This document shows, one piece after another, positions 1-8,656 of a DNA stretch of 13,484 bases (position 1 is its first letter; each line of letters opens with the position of its first letter). Made by a program: the position numbers and the translations under genes. Origin of the DNA: CAMLQK01 sp964654135 (GTDB lineage Bacteria; Patescibacteriota; Saccharimonadia; Saccharimonadales; UBA4665); contig CAZZHV010000032.1 of assembly GCA_964654135.1 (NCBI GenBank), positions 1 through 13,484 on the forward strand. Direction: 5' to 3'. The notes beneath the pieces were generated by a model, which ran no database searches, was not told the origin of the DNA, and saw only the letters and a program-made list of their open reading frames with translations.

Positions 1-23
1 TCGGTCAAGAATATTTTAGAAGA

Positions 24-53
24 AAAAGTGGTGATTGTTACATCACCACTTTT
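24..53. terminator. Bidirectional hairpin terminator downstream of gyrA
   Basis: A perfect 12-bp stem (AAAAGTGGTGAT paired with ATCACCACTTTT) encloses a 6-nt loop. It lies 12 nt past the gyrA stop codon. On the minus strand the stem is followed by TTTTTCTTC, the usual shape of an intrinsic terminator. The plus-strand side also ends in T-rich sequence, so a convergent gene beyond the left edge could share it. Confidence 0.85.
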
Positions 54-64
54 CTTATCTGTTG

Positions 65-2629
65 CTACCCCTGTTGAGGTTGCTCGTCTGAGAGCTCAAC
101 TTCGTCTTCACCTGCTGCGTCTACTAATGCTAGAGATACAACTTCGTCGCCGTCATTTAGTCTCATAATACGCACACCTTGTGTAGCACGACCGAGCTCT
201 GGAATGTCCTTGAGGCCCAGTCGGATAGTCTGACCTTGGCTCGATACGATGATAACTTCCTGGTCATCTTCGCCGGTTAGAGTCTTAACGCCGACCAGCT
301 TACCGGTCTTAGTATTAACTACTGCGGAGCGAATACCGACACCGCCACGCGCATGAGCAGTAAACTGCGCTACCTTGGTGCGCTTGCCGTAACCTGACTG
401 GCTAATAACAAAGATGCTTGAGCCCGGTTGGACAATATCCATGCCAATCACCTGGTCGCCAGTACGGAGGCGGATACCGCGAACACCGCGAGATACGCGG
501 CCCATTGGGCGGACATCACGCTCGTGGAAACGAATTGCCTGACCCTGTGAAGTTGAGATAACAGCTTCGTTATCGCCATTAGTCATACGGATCCACTTAA
601 GTTCGTCACCGTCATCGAGGTTAATAGCAATCAAGCCTGAAGTGCGCACATTCTGATACTGATCAAAAGGAGTCTTCTTAACGACACCACGGACAGTACA
701 CATAAAGAGGTTACCGCCTTCACCGCCATCCTGCTTGCTGACATTAATAACTGCGCTAACAGTTTCTTCTGGCTGAAGTTGAAGCAAGTTTACGATAGCG
801 ATACCCTTGGCACTCAATGAAGCCATAGGTACTTCGTAGGTCTTGATGCGGAATACGCGACCCTTGTTGGTAAAGAATAGGAGGTAATCGTGGGTACTTG
901 CGTTTACGAGGTGTTCGATAACGTCCTCTTCGCGAGTAGTCATGCCACGGCGACCCTTACCACCACGCCCCTGCTTCTTATATTCAGCAATTGGGCTGCG
1001 CTTGATGTAGTTCGCATTAGTAAGAGTAACTACGACTTGTTCATCTGGAACAAGGTCTTCGTCGCTCATCTTGCCAAGTTCTTGGGTAATTACCCGAGTA
1101 CGGCGTTCATCGGCGTATTGTTTCTTGATAGTGAGGAATTCGTCCTTAATAATAGCGAGGATTTTAGCCTCGTCAGCAAGGATAGCCTCGAGCCCAGCAA
1201 TGGTCTTAAGGAGTTCAGCGAGTTCATCTTCGATTTTCTTGCGCTCCAGGCCAGCAAGTGTGCGAAGCTGCATTGCAAGAATGGCCTTGGCTTGAATTTC
1301 GCTCAAACCGAACTTCTTCATCAAGTTAGCTTGTGCTTCATCGGTGGTTTCGCTAGAGCGAATAGTGCTGATTACTTCGTCGATATGATCGAGAGCAATC
1401 TTCAAACCTTCCAAGATGTGAGCACGCTCTTTTGCTTTGCGAAGTTCGTATTCGGTACGACGACGAACAACGATACGGCGGTGCTTGATGTGTTCACCGA
1501 TAATATCCTGTAGGCCAAGAACGCGTGGCTGGATGCCGTCAATAAGTGCGAGCATGTTAAAGTGGAACGTCATTTGAAGCGGAGTCAGCTTGTAGAGCTG
1601 GTTTAGGAGCTTCTTTGGGTATGCGTCCTTCTTAAGGTCAATAACAATACGGACAACACCACGCGCACTTTCGTCACGCAAGTCACTAATACCAGTGATC
1701 TTTTTCTCCTTGTAGAGGTCGGCAATCTTTTCGATAAGACTTGCCTTGTTAAGACCATAAGGAATTTCGGTGATGACGATCTGGTGACGGCCTTTATTGC
1801 CTTCTACTACTTCAGCAATACCACGAACGACTACACCACCGCGACCGGTAGCATAGGCTGTACGAAGTGAATCCTTACCGAAGATAACACCACCAGTTGG
1901 GAAGTCTGGACCTTTAATGTGCTCAAGAAGATCATCCAGAGTGGCATCAGGGTTGTCGATTTGAGTAATAGTTGCATCAATAAGCTCACCGAGGTTATGT
2001 GGCGGAATGTTAGTTGCCATACCAACGGCAATACCAAGCTGACCATTGAGGAGCAAGTTTGGCAGTTTTGCTGGCAAAACAGATGGCTCTTGAGTGGTAC
2101 CATCGTAGTTATCACGGAAATCAACAGTTTCTTTGTCGATATCGGCCAAAAGTTCATCGGCAAGATGGGCCATTTTAGCCTCAGTGTAACGCATGGCAGC
2201 TGGTGGATCTCCATCCATAGAACCAAAGTTACCCTGGCCATTAATGAGCATGTAGCGCATTGACCATGGTTGAGCCATACGGACCATAGCGTCATAAATA
2301 GAAGAGTCACCGTGTGGGTGGTACTTACCCATCACAGAACCAACGACGTTAGCACTCTTACGGTGGCGGGCGCTACTGCGCAAACCTTCGCTGTTCATGC
2401 TGTAAAGGATGCGGCGATGAACCGGCTTCATACCATCGCGGACGTCAGGAAGTGCGCGAGAGACGATAACACTCATGGAATAGCGCAAATAGCTATCTTC
2501 CATGACGTCTTCAACGCTACGGTGCTCAACTAAACGTGAGTGCGTTTGTTGCTCCACTACTTCACCTTCAAAAGGCGTTTGCTGTTCGATTTGTTCTTCT
2601 TGGTTTTCCATAGGTGTCTGCTCGTCCAT
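65..2629 (-). CDS. gyrA: DNA gyrase subunit A
   Basis: This is the breakage-reunion subunit of DNA gyrase, which with GyrB (next gene upstream) introduces negative supercoils in an ATP-dependent way in the cytoplasm. It is 854 aa long, close to the family norm. The catalytic tyrosine is Y148 in AMRYTEAKM. The quinolone-determining region GKYHPHGDSSIYD (101-113) keeps the sensitive-type S109 and D113, equivalent to E. coli S83 and D87. The GyrA box, hallmark of gyrase rather than topo IV, is QGRGGKG at 553-559, with G in place of the usual second-position R. A six-bladed beta-pinwheel C-terminal domain follows (about 530-835), then an acidic tail. The N-terminus carries about 26 extra Glu/Gln-rich residues relative to E. 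coli. The ATG lies 1 nt after the gyrB stop, so the two are surely co-transcribed and probably translationally coupled. Stop is TAG. Confidence 0.97.
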   Translation of the reverse strand: MDEQTPMENQEEQIEQQTPFEGEVVEQQTHSRLVEHRSVEDVMEDSYLRYSMSVIVSRALPDVRDGMKPVHRRILYSMNSEGLRSSARHRKSANVVGSVMGKYHPHGDSSIYDAMVRMAQPWSMRYMLINGQGNFGSMDGDPPAAMRYTEAKMAHLADELLADIDKETVDFRDNYDGTTQEPSVLPAKLPNLLLNGQLGIAVGMATNIPPHNLGELIDATITQIDNPDATLDDLLEHIKGPDFPTGGVIFGKDSLRTAYATGRGGVVVRGIAEVVEGNKGRHQIVITEIPYGLNKASLIEKIADLYKEKKITGISDLRDESARGVVRIVIDLKKDAYPKKLLNQLYKLTPLQMTFHFNMLALIDGIQPRVLGLQDIIGEHIKHRRIVVRRRTEYELRKAKERAHILEGLKIALDHIDEVISTIRSSETTDEAQANLMKKFGLSEIQAKAILAMQLRTLAGLERKKIEDELAELLKTIAGLEAILADEAKILAIIKDEFLTIKKQYADERRTRVITQELGKMSDEDLVPDEQVVVTLTNANYIKRSPIAEYKKQGRGGKGRRGMTTREEDVIEHLVNASTHDYLLFFTNKGRVFRIKTYEVPMASLSAKGIAIVNLLQLQPEETVSAVINVSKQDGGEGGNLFMCTVRGVVKKTPFDQYQNVRTSGLIAINLDDGDELKWIRMTNGDNEAVISTSQGQAIRFHERDVRPMGRVSRGVRGIRLRTGDQVIGMDIVQPGSSIFVISQSGYGKRTKVAQFTAHARGGVGIRSAVVNTKTGKLVGVKTLTGEDDQEVIIVSSQGQTIRLGLKDIPELGRATQGVRIMRLNDGDEVVSLALVDAAGEDEVELSDEQPQQG

Positions 2630-2630
2630 A

Positions 2631-4595
2631 CTAAATATCCAAATCCTTCACAAATTTCGCATGTGTCTGGATGAAGTTCTTACGAAGCTCCACCTCTGTA
2701 CCCATAAGTTTGTTGAAAATAGCGTCAGCTTTTTCGGCGTCAGCCACCTTAACCTGCTGCAAAACACGCTTTTCAGGGTTCATAGTTGTCTCAAAGAGCT
2801 GTTCAGCGTCCATTTCACCAAGACCCTTGTAGCGCTTCTGTTCGATAAAGCCAGCTTGGCGGAAACGTTCCGAAGAAGCTTCGACCTTAAGGCCTTCTTT
2901 CTTGCGCTCTTCGATAATACGATCAAGCGTAGTCTCAAGCTCGTCTTCGTCATAGATAAAGACACTTGACTTGCGACCTGGCTTAACGAGCTCAAACAGA
3001 GGTGGCTTAGCTAGATATACGTGCCCAGCGTCCACAACCGGCTGCATAAAGCGGAAGAAGAATGTCAAAAGCAGTGTACTAATGTGCGAGCCGTCGACAT
3101 CAGCATCGGTCATGATAATAACGCGACCGTAGCGAAGACCTTCTAGAGAGAACGAATCTTCGATACCAACACCAAGCGCCTTAATAAGACTCAGAATTTC
3201 GTTGTTGGCGAGCATTTTATCGAGACGTGCGCGTTCAACGTTCAGAACCTTACCACGAAGTGGCAGGATTGCCTGAGTCTTGCTGTCGCGACCAGATTTT
3301 GCGGAACCACCGGCAGAGTCACCCTCTACCAAGTAGATTTCAGAATTCATTGGGTCTTTGCTTGAACAGTCAGCAAGCTTACCTGGCATACTTGAACCTT
3401 CAAGGACACCCTTACGGATGATATTCTCGCGAGCAGCGCGGGCAGCTTTACGTGCACGAGCTGCGAGCAATGCTTTGCCGATGATCTTGCGTGCAATACC
3501 TGGGTGTTCTTCAAGATAGTAGTTGAAGTATTCAGTCATTACCTGCTCTACGTGACCACGGACTTCAGGGTTACCAAGCTTGTTCTTGGTCTGACCTTCA
3601 AACTGTGGATCAGGAATTTTAACCAAAATAACAGCGGTCAAACCCTCACGACAGTCTTCGCCGGTAAGGTTTTCTTCTTTTTCTTTTAGTAAGCCTGTCT
3701 TGCGAGCGTATTCGTTTACAACGCGAGTTAATGCAGAACGGAAACCGGTAAGGTGGCTACCGCCATCTGGGTTAAAGACGTTGTTAGCAAACTGCTTAAT
3801 GGTCTCTGTGTAGCCGTCAGTGTACTGAGCCGCAATCTCTACTTGCGTATCATTTACCTGCTTATCGACATAGAATACGTCATCGTCGACAACTTCTTTA
3901 CCGATATTAAGGTGCGTAACGTATGATTTGATACCACCTTCAAAATAAAAGCTGTAGCGTTTTCCAGTGCGTTCGTCAGTAAGTGAAGTTCTGATACCTT
4001 TTGTGAGATATGCTGCATGGCGCAAGCGATCCAAAATTGTATCGTAGTTGAATGTGATTGTCTCAAAAATCGAAGCATCAGGATAGAAAGTAATTTCTGT
4101 ACCTGTGAGCTTGGATTTTCCGGTTGTCTTGAGGTCGCCCTGAGGTACACCCCTCATATATTCTTGATGGAATGACTTACCTTCACGGTATACATTGATG
4201 ATAAGACGATCGGACAATGCGTTTACAACGCTTGAGCCCACACCGTGAAGACCACCGGATACCTTATAGCCACCGCCGCCGAACTTACCACCGGCGTGTA
4301 GAACAGTAAGTACTGTCTCTACAGTACTCTTGCCTGTCTTTGGATGAACGTCGGTAGGAATACCACGTCCATCATCGAAAACTTTAATACCGCCGTCGGC
4401 AAGGATGGTCACAGCTACACTTGTAGCGTGCCCAGCCAAAGCCTCGTCGATACCGTTGTCGACAATTTCCCACACAAGGTGGTGTAAACCGGTAACGTCT
4501 GTGCTACCGATATACATACCCGGTCGCTTACGAACGGGCTCAAGTCCCTCAAGGACCTGAATTTGATCTGCTGAATAGTCTTTTTGTTTAGCCAC
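2631..4595 (-). CDS. gyrB: DNA gyrase subunit B
   Basis: This is the ATPase subunit of DNA gyrase, partner of the adjacent GyrA. At 654 aa it has the short form seen in Gram-positive-type GyrB, without the E. coli C-terminal insertion. The GHKL ATPase shows EIVDN (43-47, catalytic E43 and Mg-ligand N47), DDGRGIP (74-80) and the GGLHGVGSS lid (114-122). QTK with K337 in the transducer contacts the gamma-phosphate. The TOPRIM domain has EGDSAGG (424-430), PLRGKVLNVE (445-454) and TDADVDGSH (496-504), with metal ligands E424, D497 and D499. The start codon is GTG at 4595: translation from there gives the normal MAKQKDYSADQIQVLEGLEPVRKRPGMYIG N-terminus minus any long extension, and an AGAGGG stretch lies about 10 nt upstream. 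It is transcribed from its own promoter at 4649-4677 and followed by gyrA after 1 nt. Stop is TAG. Confidence 0.97.
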   Translation of the reverse strand: MAKQKDYSADQIQVLEGLEPVRKRPGMYIGSTDVTGLHHLVWEIVDNGIDEALAGHATSVAVTILADGGIKVFDDGRGIPTDVHPKTGKSTVETVLTVLHAGGKFGGGGYKVSGGLHGVGSSVVNALSDRLIINVYREGKSFHQEYMRGVPQGDLKTTGKSKLTGTEITFYPDASIFETITFNYDTILDRLRHAAYLTKGIRTSLTDERTGKRYSFYFEGGIKSYVTHLNIGKEVVDDDVFYVDKQVNDTQVEIAAQYTDGYTETIKQFANNVFNPDGGSHLTGFRSALTRVVNEYARKTGLLKEKEENLTGEDCREGLTAVILVKIPDPQFEGQTKNKLGNPEVRGHVEQVMTEYFNYYLEEHPGIARKIIGKALLAARARKAARAARENIIRKGVLEGSSMPGKLADCSSKDPMNSEIYLVEGDSAGGSAKSGRDSKTQAILPLRGKVLNVERARLDKMLANNEILSLIKALGVGIEDSFSLEGLRYGRVIIMTDADVDGSHISTLLLTFFFRFMQPVVDAGHVYLAKPPLFELVKPGRKSSVFIYDEDELETTLDRIIEERKKEGLKVEASSERFRQAGFIEQKRYKGLGEMDAEQLFETTMNPEKRVLQQVKVADAEKADAIFNKLMGTEVELRKNFIQTHAKFVKDLDI

Positions 4596-4648
4596 TTCTA
4601 AGTCACCCTCTTGCTGTATTAGATGTAGATTTAACCCACTTACTCTAT

Positions 4649-4677
4649 ATTATAGGTTACAAAAAGAGTTTTAGCAA
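4649..4677 (-). promoter_or_regulatory. sigma70-type promoter of gyrBA
   Basis: Read on the minus strand: -35 TTGCTA (4677-4672), a 17-nt spacer and a perfect -10 TATAAT (4654-4649). The predicted start is near 4642, giving a leader of about 47 nt before the gyrB GTG. The -35 lies only about 12 nt past the stop of the upstream ATPase gene. I see no terminator between that gene and gyrB, so some read-through into gyrBA is also likely. Confidence 0.75.
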
Positions 4678-4689
4678 ATAGCCGAGAGA

Positions 4690-7600
4690 CTACTCGCGAA
4701 CCTGGAAGTTACCGTCTTGGTCGATGATAATTGTATCGTCCTGAGCGTTGCGATCGTGGCTAAGAGCCGGCCCGCTCACCAGGGGTGCTGGAGCTACAGG
4801 CGGTTGAGGAATCTGTGGTTGAGGCTGGGGCATAACCGGTTGGGCCTGCACGGGTTGTGGCGGCTGTATATGAGCAGGCGCTACGTGCTGCTGGACGTGC
4901 TGTGGTGGTTGAGATGCTGGAGCTTGGTGAGCTGGCTTAAAGTCGTGCTTAAGCTGCTGTGCAATTGTATCGACTTCGACTTTATCATATGAGTCACTTG
5001 ATATATTGCGTTGTGGTGCGTGGACTACAGGCTGCTGTGATGGCTGTGGGCTTTGCGGCAAAGCTGCACGCTTTGCGCTCCAAGAATCAGCAAATGACTG
5101 ATTATGATGAGACATTGCTGGCATCGTTGGCGCACCTGGAGGCGTTCGATCAGCGTGGCGCTGAGGAGCTGCACCAGCGCCTGGCTGGCGCTTTGACATC
5201 CAATCATCAAGAAACGATGGTTGACCAGGCTTAGGCCGAGTAGGAGCGCCCTGCGCACCAACTTGTGGGGTTGGTGGCATAAATCGGTTACCAGCGGAGC
5301 CGGCTGGACGTTGGCCGAAGCCTGTCGCACCAAACTTTGGTGGCTCTGGCTTTGTGGTAAGTCGGCCAAAGATTTCCTTTTCGACAGCAGCACGTGGGCG
5401 ACCGTATTTGGCGGCAGTCAGCTGCTTGAGGGCTTCTGCAAGCTTATAGTTAGGCGAACCCAGTGGCGGAATTGTCGATAAGCTAAATGGTTGTGTCGGT
5501 ACACCATTTATCATTGTGCGTACGATAGCGTTATGGTTAGGGATGCGTAGAAGATCACCGGTCTCAAAGGTCGGCTTAAAGTATTCTACGAGTGTTTCGA
5601 CATCTTGCTGGCCAATACGGAATGACACAACCGTACCAACGTTACCGAAGACCGCGTCTCGAATCTCTTGCGTAAGCTGTGTCGTAAACTGGTTCGCAAC
5701 GATCAAGTTAAGGTGGTACTTACGAGCTTCAGACAAAATGCTCGCAAACGAATCAGTCGAGAAGTTCTGGAACTCATCCACGTACAGTGCAAAATCTCGA
5801 CGCTGGTCTTCTGGGATGTTAGCGCGTGACATTGCAGCCGCCTGGAATTTCATGACGAACATCATACCGAGCAACTGAGTGTTAAGTTGCCCTGTCTTAC
5901 CTTTACTAAGATTGACGAGCAATATCTTGCCTTCGTCCATAATCTCGCGTAAATCAAATGCGCTTTCACGCTGGCCAATAATATTTCGCATCATTGCGTT
6001 GGACAGGAACGCACCGAACTTACTGACAAACCAACTGACAACCTCACCAAACTCATTAGATTTTTGAGACTGAGGCATCTCTTTGTTCCAGAAGTCCAGA
6101 ACATTTGGGTCCTTCACGTACTGAAGCTTTTGCTTAACAAACTGCTTGTCGCTGAAAAGCTTAGGAATATCAATAAACGTACCACCGTTAGGGTCGGCCA
6201 TAACTGTTAATGCGGCATTACGGAATAAGTGCTCATAGCGCGGACCAATAATACCCTGACGCTGTGGGTCGTACAGCTTGTAGAGCATGTTCAAGACTTC
6301 CTGGATCAGGAAGTCGACTTGGTCACTATCTTTGTATTCAAATAAGTTAAGGCCCATTGGATAATCTGTATCTGATGGGCAGAAATAAATGACATCTTCT
6401 GTGCGCTCTTTTGGAACCATAGCTAACAGGCGCTCAGCTGTATCACCATGGGGGTCGACAAAGGCAAAGCCGTTACCGTCGAGCATATCTTGGAACGCAA
6501 GGTTCTCTAAGAAGGTAGATTTACCGGTACCAGTCTGACCAACTGCGTACATGTGGCGTTGGCGATCAGATTTACTTAAGCGAATGGGCTTACGTACACC
6601 ACGAAAAACATTGTACCCAAGCAAAAGTCCATTTTCTGGAATGTTCCGTGGGCCATCGACCTGCTTCGAATCTTGGCGCTCCAGCTGGGATGTTGGAATA
6701 CTTTTTTGATCAGGAAAATGAAATATAGTTGCGAGCTCAACTGAGTTTAATACGTTTTCCTTATCTGTTTGTGGGAAAAATCGTAGTAAATATGACGTCA
6801 CAAATTCGCTAGTATCTTCTGCTGCTTCATACTTGAATCCGTTTTTTCCAGGTGCATCAAATAGCGCAAAGGCTGCAATAATATTGTTCAATATCGCCTG
6901 TGAGCGATGAGATATATTAGATGATACAACTACGCGGATGACCACTTCGTAACCTGGGTATCGAGTTTTGTCGTCGATAGAATCAAGGATAGCCTGATCA
7001 AGACTCGAAAGATCATTCTTCTTATCTTCCTTCTTGTCGTCTTTTGACTCGGGCGGCTTTACGAAGGCTGTTGCAAGATCACGGCCAATACCAAGTAGTT
7101 GGTCAGCGCCCTTCTTGGCGTCATCTTTGCCCTTTCGCTTTTCATTTGCAAGCTTGTTGGCAGTTTTGCGCCACTCAGGGTCTGCAGGACGCATAAGTAT
7201 CTGGATTGCCGCGCCGTCTTCTTTATCTAGCGTTGATAGCGCATTAAGCATTGCCTGCATGGCATCACGCTTGAGGTCTTGGTAGGTGGCAATAGGATAC
7301 GCGAACTCTTCTTTGAGCTTTAATTCTCCACCTACGGTGCCAGATAGCTTGCCGGTTGGACTAAATATATTGTGTTCAGGCACTTCCTCGAGACGTGCTG
7401 CAGGATAGGCACTAACAATCGCCTGCTTAACCACTTCTATAAGAGAGATTGGCACTGCCGCATAAAAGTGTACAAAACCTTTGTTGCCAACAATCTCGAA
7501 GCCAAAGTGACGCTGACCATATACTTTGTTCTTAAAATTCTCTTCCTGTACCGTGCTAGCGATAATGTTATAGATAACTTGAGCCTTCGAGATATTTTCG

Positions 7601-7803
7601 TCTACAACGTCTCGAGTGTCTCTGCCGCCCCCGTTAGTGTCTTCGCCTGCTGGCGGCAGGTGAATAAGCAACGGCACAATTTTAAGGCCACGTTCATAGT
7701 TCTTCTGATCACGTTTTGTTGATCTTGATCGTGCGTAAACTACAGGGCCAGCGATGGCACCCGTCAATAGGAGCAATACAAAGACAAATAGTAGACCGGT
7801 CAT
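4690..7803 (-). CDS. Membrane-anchored TraD/VirD4-like conjugation-type ATPase with a disordered C-terminal tail
   Basis: A 1037-aa protein of the type IV coupling-protein/TraG-TraD ATPase superfamily, which normally hands DNA or protein to a secretion channel at the inner membrane. One N-terminal membrane segment (about 2-24) is followed by RSRSTKR, favouring a cytoplasmic body. Residues 70-400 are an N-terminal region I cannot assign, with a Lys/Asp/Glu-rich break at 220-265. The motor domain has Walker A GQTGTGKST (422-430, K428), FAFVDPHGD (447-454) and Walker B LYVDEFQNF (673-681, D676/E677). It continues into a region resembling the TraD/TraG TraM-recognition domain (SEARKYHLNLIVANQF, 691-706). 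From about 820 to 1020 the chain is a Pro/Gln-rich linker holding two copies of SFxDxWxxKR (863-872 and 903-912), and it ends in an acidic-hydrophobic peptide. The start overlaps the stop of the upstream small protein by ATGA. The substrate is unknown; the family call is firm, the role inferred. Confidence 0.85.
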   Translation of the reverse strand: MTGLLFVFVLLLLTGAIAGPVVYARSRSTKRDQKNYERGLKIVPLLIHLPPAGEDTNGGGRDTRDVVDENISKAQVIYNIIASTVQEENFKNKVYGQRHFGFEIVGNKGFVHFYAAVPISLIEVVKQAIVSAYPAARLEEVPEHNIFSPTGKLSGTVGGELKLKEEFAYPIATYQDLKRDAMQAMLNALSTLDKEDGAAIQILMRPADPEWRKTANKLANEKRKGKDDAKKGADQLLGIGRDLATAFVKPPESKDDKKEDKKNDLSSLDQAILDSIDDKTRYPGYEVVIRVVVSSNISHRSQAILNNIIAAFALFDAPGKNGFKYEAAEDTSEFVTSYLLRFFPQTDKENVLNSVELATIFHFPDQKSIPTSQLERQDSKQVDGPRNIPENGLLLGYNVFRGVRKPIRLSKSDRQRHMYAVGQTGTGKSTFLENLAFQDMLDGNGFAFVDPHGDTAERLLAMVPKERTEDVIYFCPSDTDYPMGLNLFEYKDSDQVDFLIQEVLNMLYKLYDPQRQGIIGPRYEHLFRNAALTVMADPNGGTFIDIPKLFSDKQFVKQKLQYVKDPNVLDFWNKEMPQSQKSNEFGEVVSWFVSKFGAFLSNAMMRNIIGQRESAFDLREIMDEGKILLVNLSKGKTGQLNTQLLGMMFVMKFQAAAMSRANIPEDQRRDFALYVDEFQNFSTDSFASILSEARKYHLNLIVANQFTTQLTQEIRDAVFGNVGTVVSFRIGQQDVETLVEYFKPTFETGDLLRIPNHNAIVRTMINGVPTQPFSLSTIPPLGSPNYKLAEALKQLTAAKYGRPRAAVEKEIFGRLTTKPEPPKFGATGFGQRPAGSAGNRFMPPTPQVGAQGAPTRPKPGQPSFLDDWMSKRQPGAGAAPQRHADRTPPGAPTMPAMSHHNQSFADSWSAKRAALPQSPQPSQQPVVHAPQRNISSDSYDKVEVDTIAQQLKHDFKPAHQAPASQPPQHVQQHVAPAHIQPPQPVQAQPVMPQPQPQIPQPPVAPAPLVSGPALSHDRNAQDDTIIIDQDGNFQVRE

Positions 7804-8207
7804 GATTCACCGCCCAGTTTAGTCGTAATATTATGGCGTGTCTGCAAATATTCAGCCTTAATTTGACTTATAGCATTACTTTGAGCATATGGATCCATCT
7901 GGAACTGTGCGATAGCATCCTTGGTTTTGTTAATCCATTGCTGGTCAATATCATCCTCTGTCGTTGGCACTGCTTGCTGAGGAGCAGCCGCTTGTTGGGA
8001 GGGTTGCTGTGCTACCGGCTGTTGCGCTGGTAGACTAGGCTGAACTGGCGCCAGGGGCTGCATCGGCTGCTGTAAAGGTTGCGGTGCCATTGGCTGCGGA
8101 GCATAGGGCTGCACAGCCTGAGGTGGCATCGTAGAGCTAGCAGGCTCCGTACTAAGCGAAGGCTCTGGCAAATTCAAACCTGGTGTTGCGTCAAATTGTG
8201 GATTCAT
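7800..8207 (-). CDS. Pro/Gln-rich small protein, putative partner of the downstream ATPase
   Basis: A 135-aa protein I do not recognise by name. Residues 1-26 are acidic/Ser-rich, residues 27-81 are low-complexity Pro/Gln/Ala with PQP-type repeats, and residues 84-131 (from EDDIDQQWINKTKDAI to ITTKL) are predicted to fold as two amphipathic helices. No signal peptide or membrane segment is visible, so it is probably cytoplasmic. Its TGA stop overlaps the ATG of the TraD/VirD4-like ATPase (ATGA, 7800-7803), and that ATPase has a compositionally similar Pro/Gln tail; the two are therefore likely made in fixed ratio and may form a complex. The start has no Shine-Dalgarno, but an extended -10 promoter lies 12 nt upstream, implying a nearly leaderless mRNA. 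That it is a gene is well supported; its function is unknown. Confidence 0.75.
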   Translation of the reverse strand: MNPQFDATPGLNLPEPSLSTEPASSTMPPQAVQPYAPQPMAPQPLQQPMQPLAPVQPSLPAQQPVAQQPSQQAAAPQQAVPTTEDDIDQQWINKTKDAIAQFQMDPYAQSNAISQIKAEYLQTRHNITTKLGGES

Positions 8208-8219
8208 ATCTTTATATGC

Positions 8220-8228
8220 ATTATAGCA
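8220..8228 (-). promoter_or_regulatory. Extended -10 promoter for the small protein/ATPase operon
   Basis: On the minus strand TGCTATAAT is a perfect -10 hexamer with the upstream TG of an extended -10 element; no convincing -35 is present. The last base of the -10 is at 8220, so transcription should start near 8213, only about 6 nt before the ATG at 8207. There is no Shine-Dalgarno in that space, so initiation would be essentially leaderless. Confidence 0.6.
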
Positions 8229-8263
8229 AAACTACCGAATAAATAGCCATCTATATTGCCAGG

Positions 8264-8599
8264 CTATTCCGCCGACGCAGCAATTCTCGAAATATAAAAA
8301 TAGGCCAAGCCAAAAAATGCCAGGATAGTGACAATATCACGCACAGTTAACTGACCAATGGACTGTAGCAGCATGAGGCTAACCGGCAAACCTGCCAGAA
8401 CAAGGCTAAGACGTGCGCTTCGTAAGCGAGTCAAATTAGCTCCCCTAAGACTGCTGAAGCTTAAAGACCAAATGATAGTAAAAATAAGTATGAACGGTAT
8501 AACCAGTATAAATGAAGGGAGTTTACTGGGGTCGGTAGCCATAAGGAGTATTAATAAAATAAGTGCACTGCTTGCTGAGATAATGACTGATCGCTTCAT
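8264..8599 (-). CDS. Small four-helix membrane protein of unknown function
   Basis: A 111-aa, strongly hydrophobic protein with four predicted transmembrane segments at about 4-21, 29-49, 62-80 and 88-105. Basic residues flank the first helix (MKR) and sit between helices 2 and 3 (LRGANLTRLRSAR), which by the positive-inside rule places that loop and probably both termini in the cytoplasm. No family motif is recognised. The gene lies 27 nt downstream of a terminator-like hairpin (8626-8656) that ends a structured RNA on the same strand. It could be controlled by read-through past that hairpin. A second possibility is its own TACAAT -10 at 8613-8608, which would put the start within a few bases of the ATG, although no -35 accompanies it. 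Stop is TAG. Coding status is likely but rests on length, hydrophobic pattern and context only. Confidence 0.6.
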   Translation of the reverse strand: MKRSVIISASSALILLILLMATDPSKLPSFILVIPFILIFTIIWSLSFSSLRGANLTRLRSARLSLVLAGLPVSLMLLQSIGQLTVRDIVTILAFFGLAYFYISRIAASAE

Positions 8600-8625
8600 A
8601 TAGAACTATTGTACTCGATTACTTA

Positions 8626-8656
8626 AAAACACCACGATAAAAAATCGTGGTGTTTT
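8626..8656 (-). terminator. Strong hairpin terminator/attenuator before the membrane-protein gene
   Basis: A perfect 13-bp stem (AAAACACCACGAT with ATCGTGGTGTTTT) encloses an A5 (plus strand) loop. On the minus strand the stem ends in TTTTTAAG. It closes the RNA transcribed from the promoter at 8809-8837 and lies 27 nt before the ATG at 8599, the position expected of an attenuator. Confidence 0.8.

Noticed and set aside
890..1513. 207-aa plus-strand open frame inside gyrA
   Set aside because: Antisense to a firmly identified gyrA; a shadow of its codon usage with no recognisable domain.
8242..8268. Terminator after the membrane-protein gene
   Set aside because: AATAGCC/GGCTATT forms only a 7-bp stem with a 13-nt loop and no T-tract, overlapping the stop codon; too weak to call.
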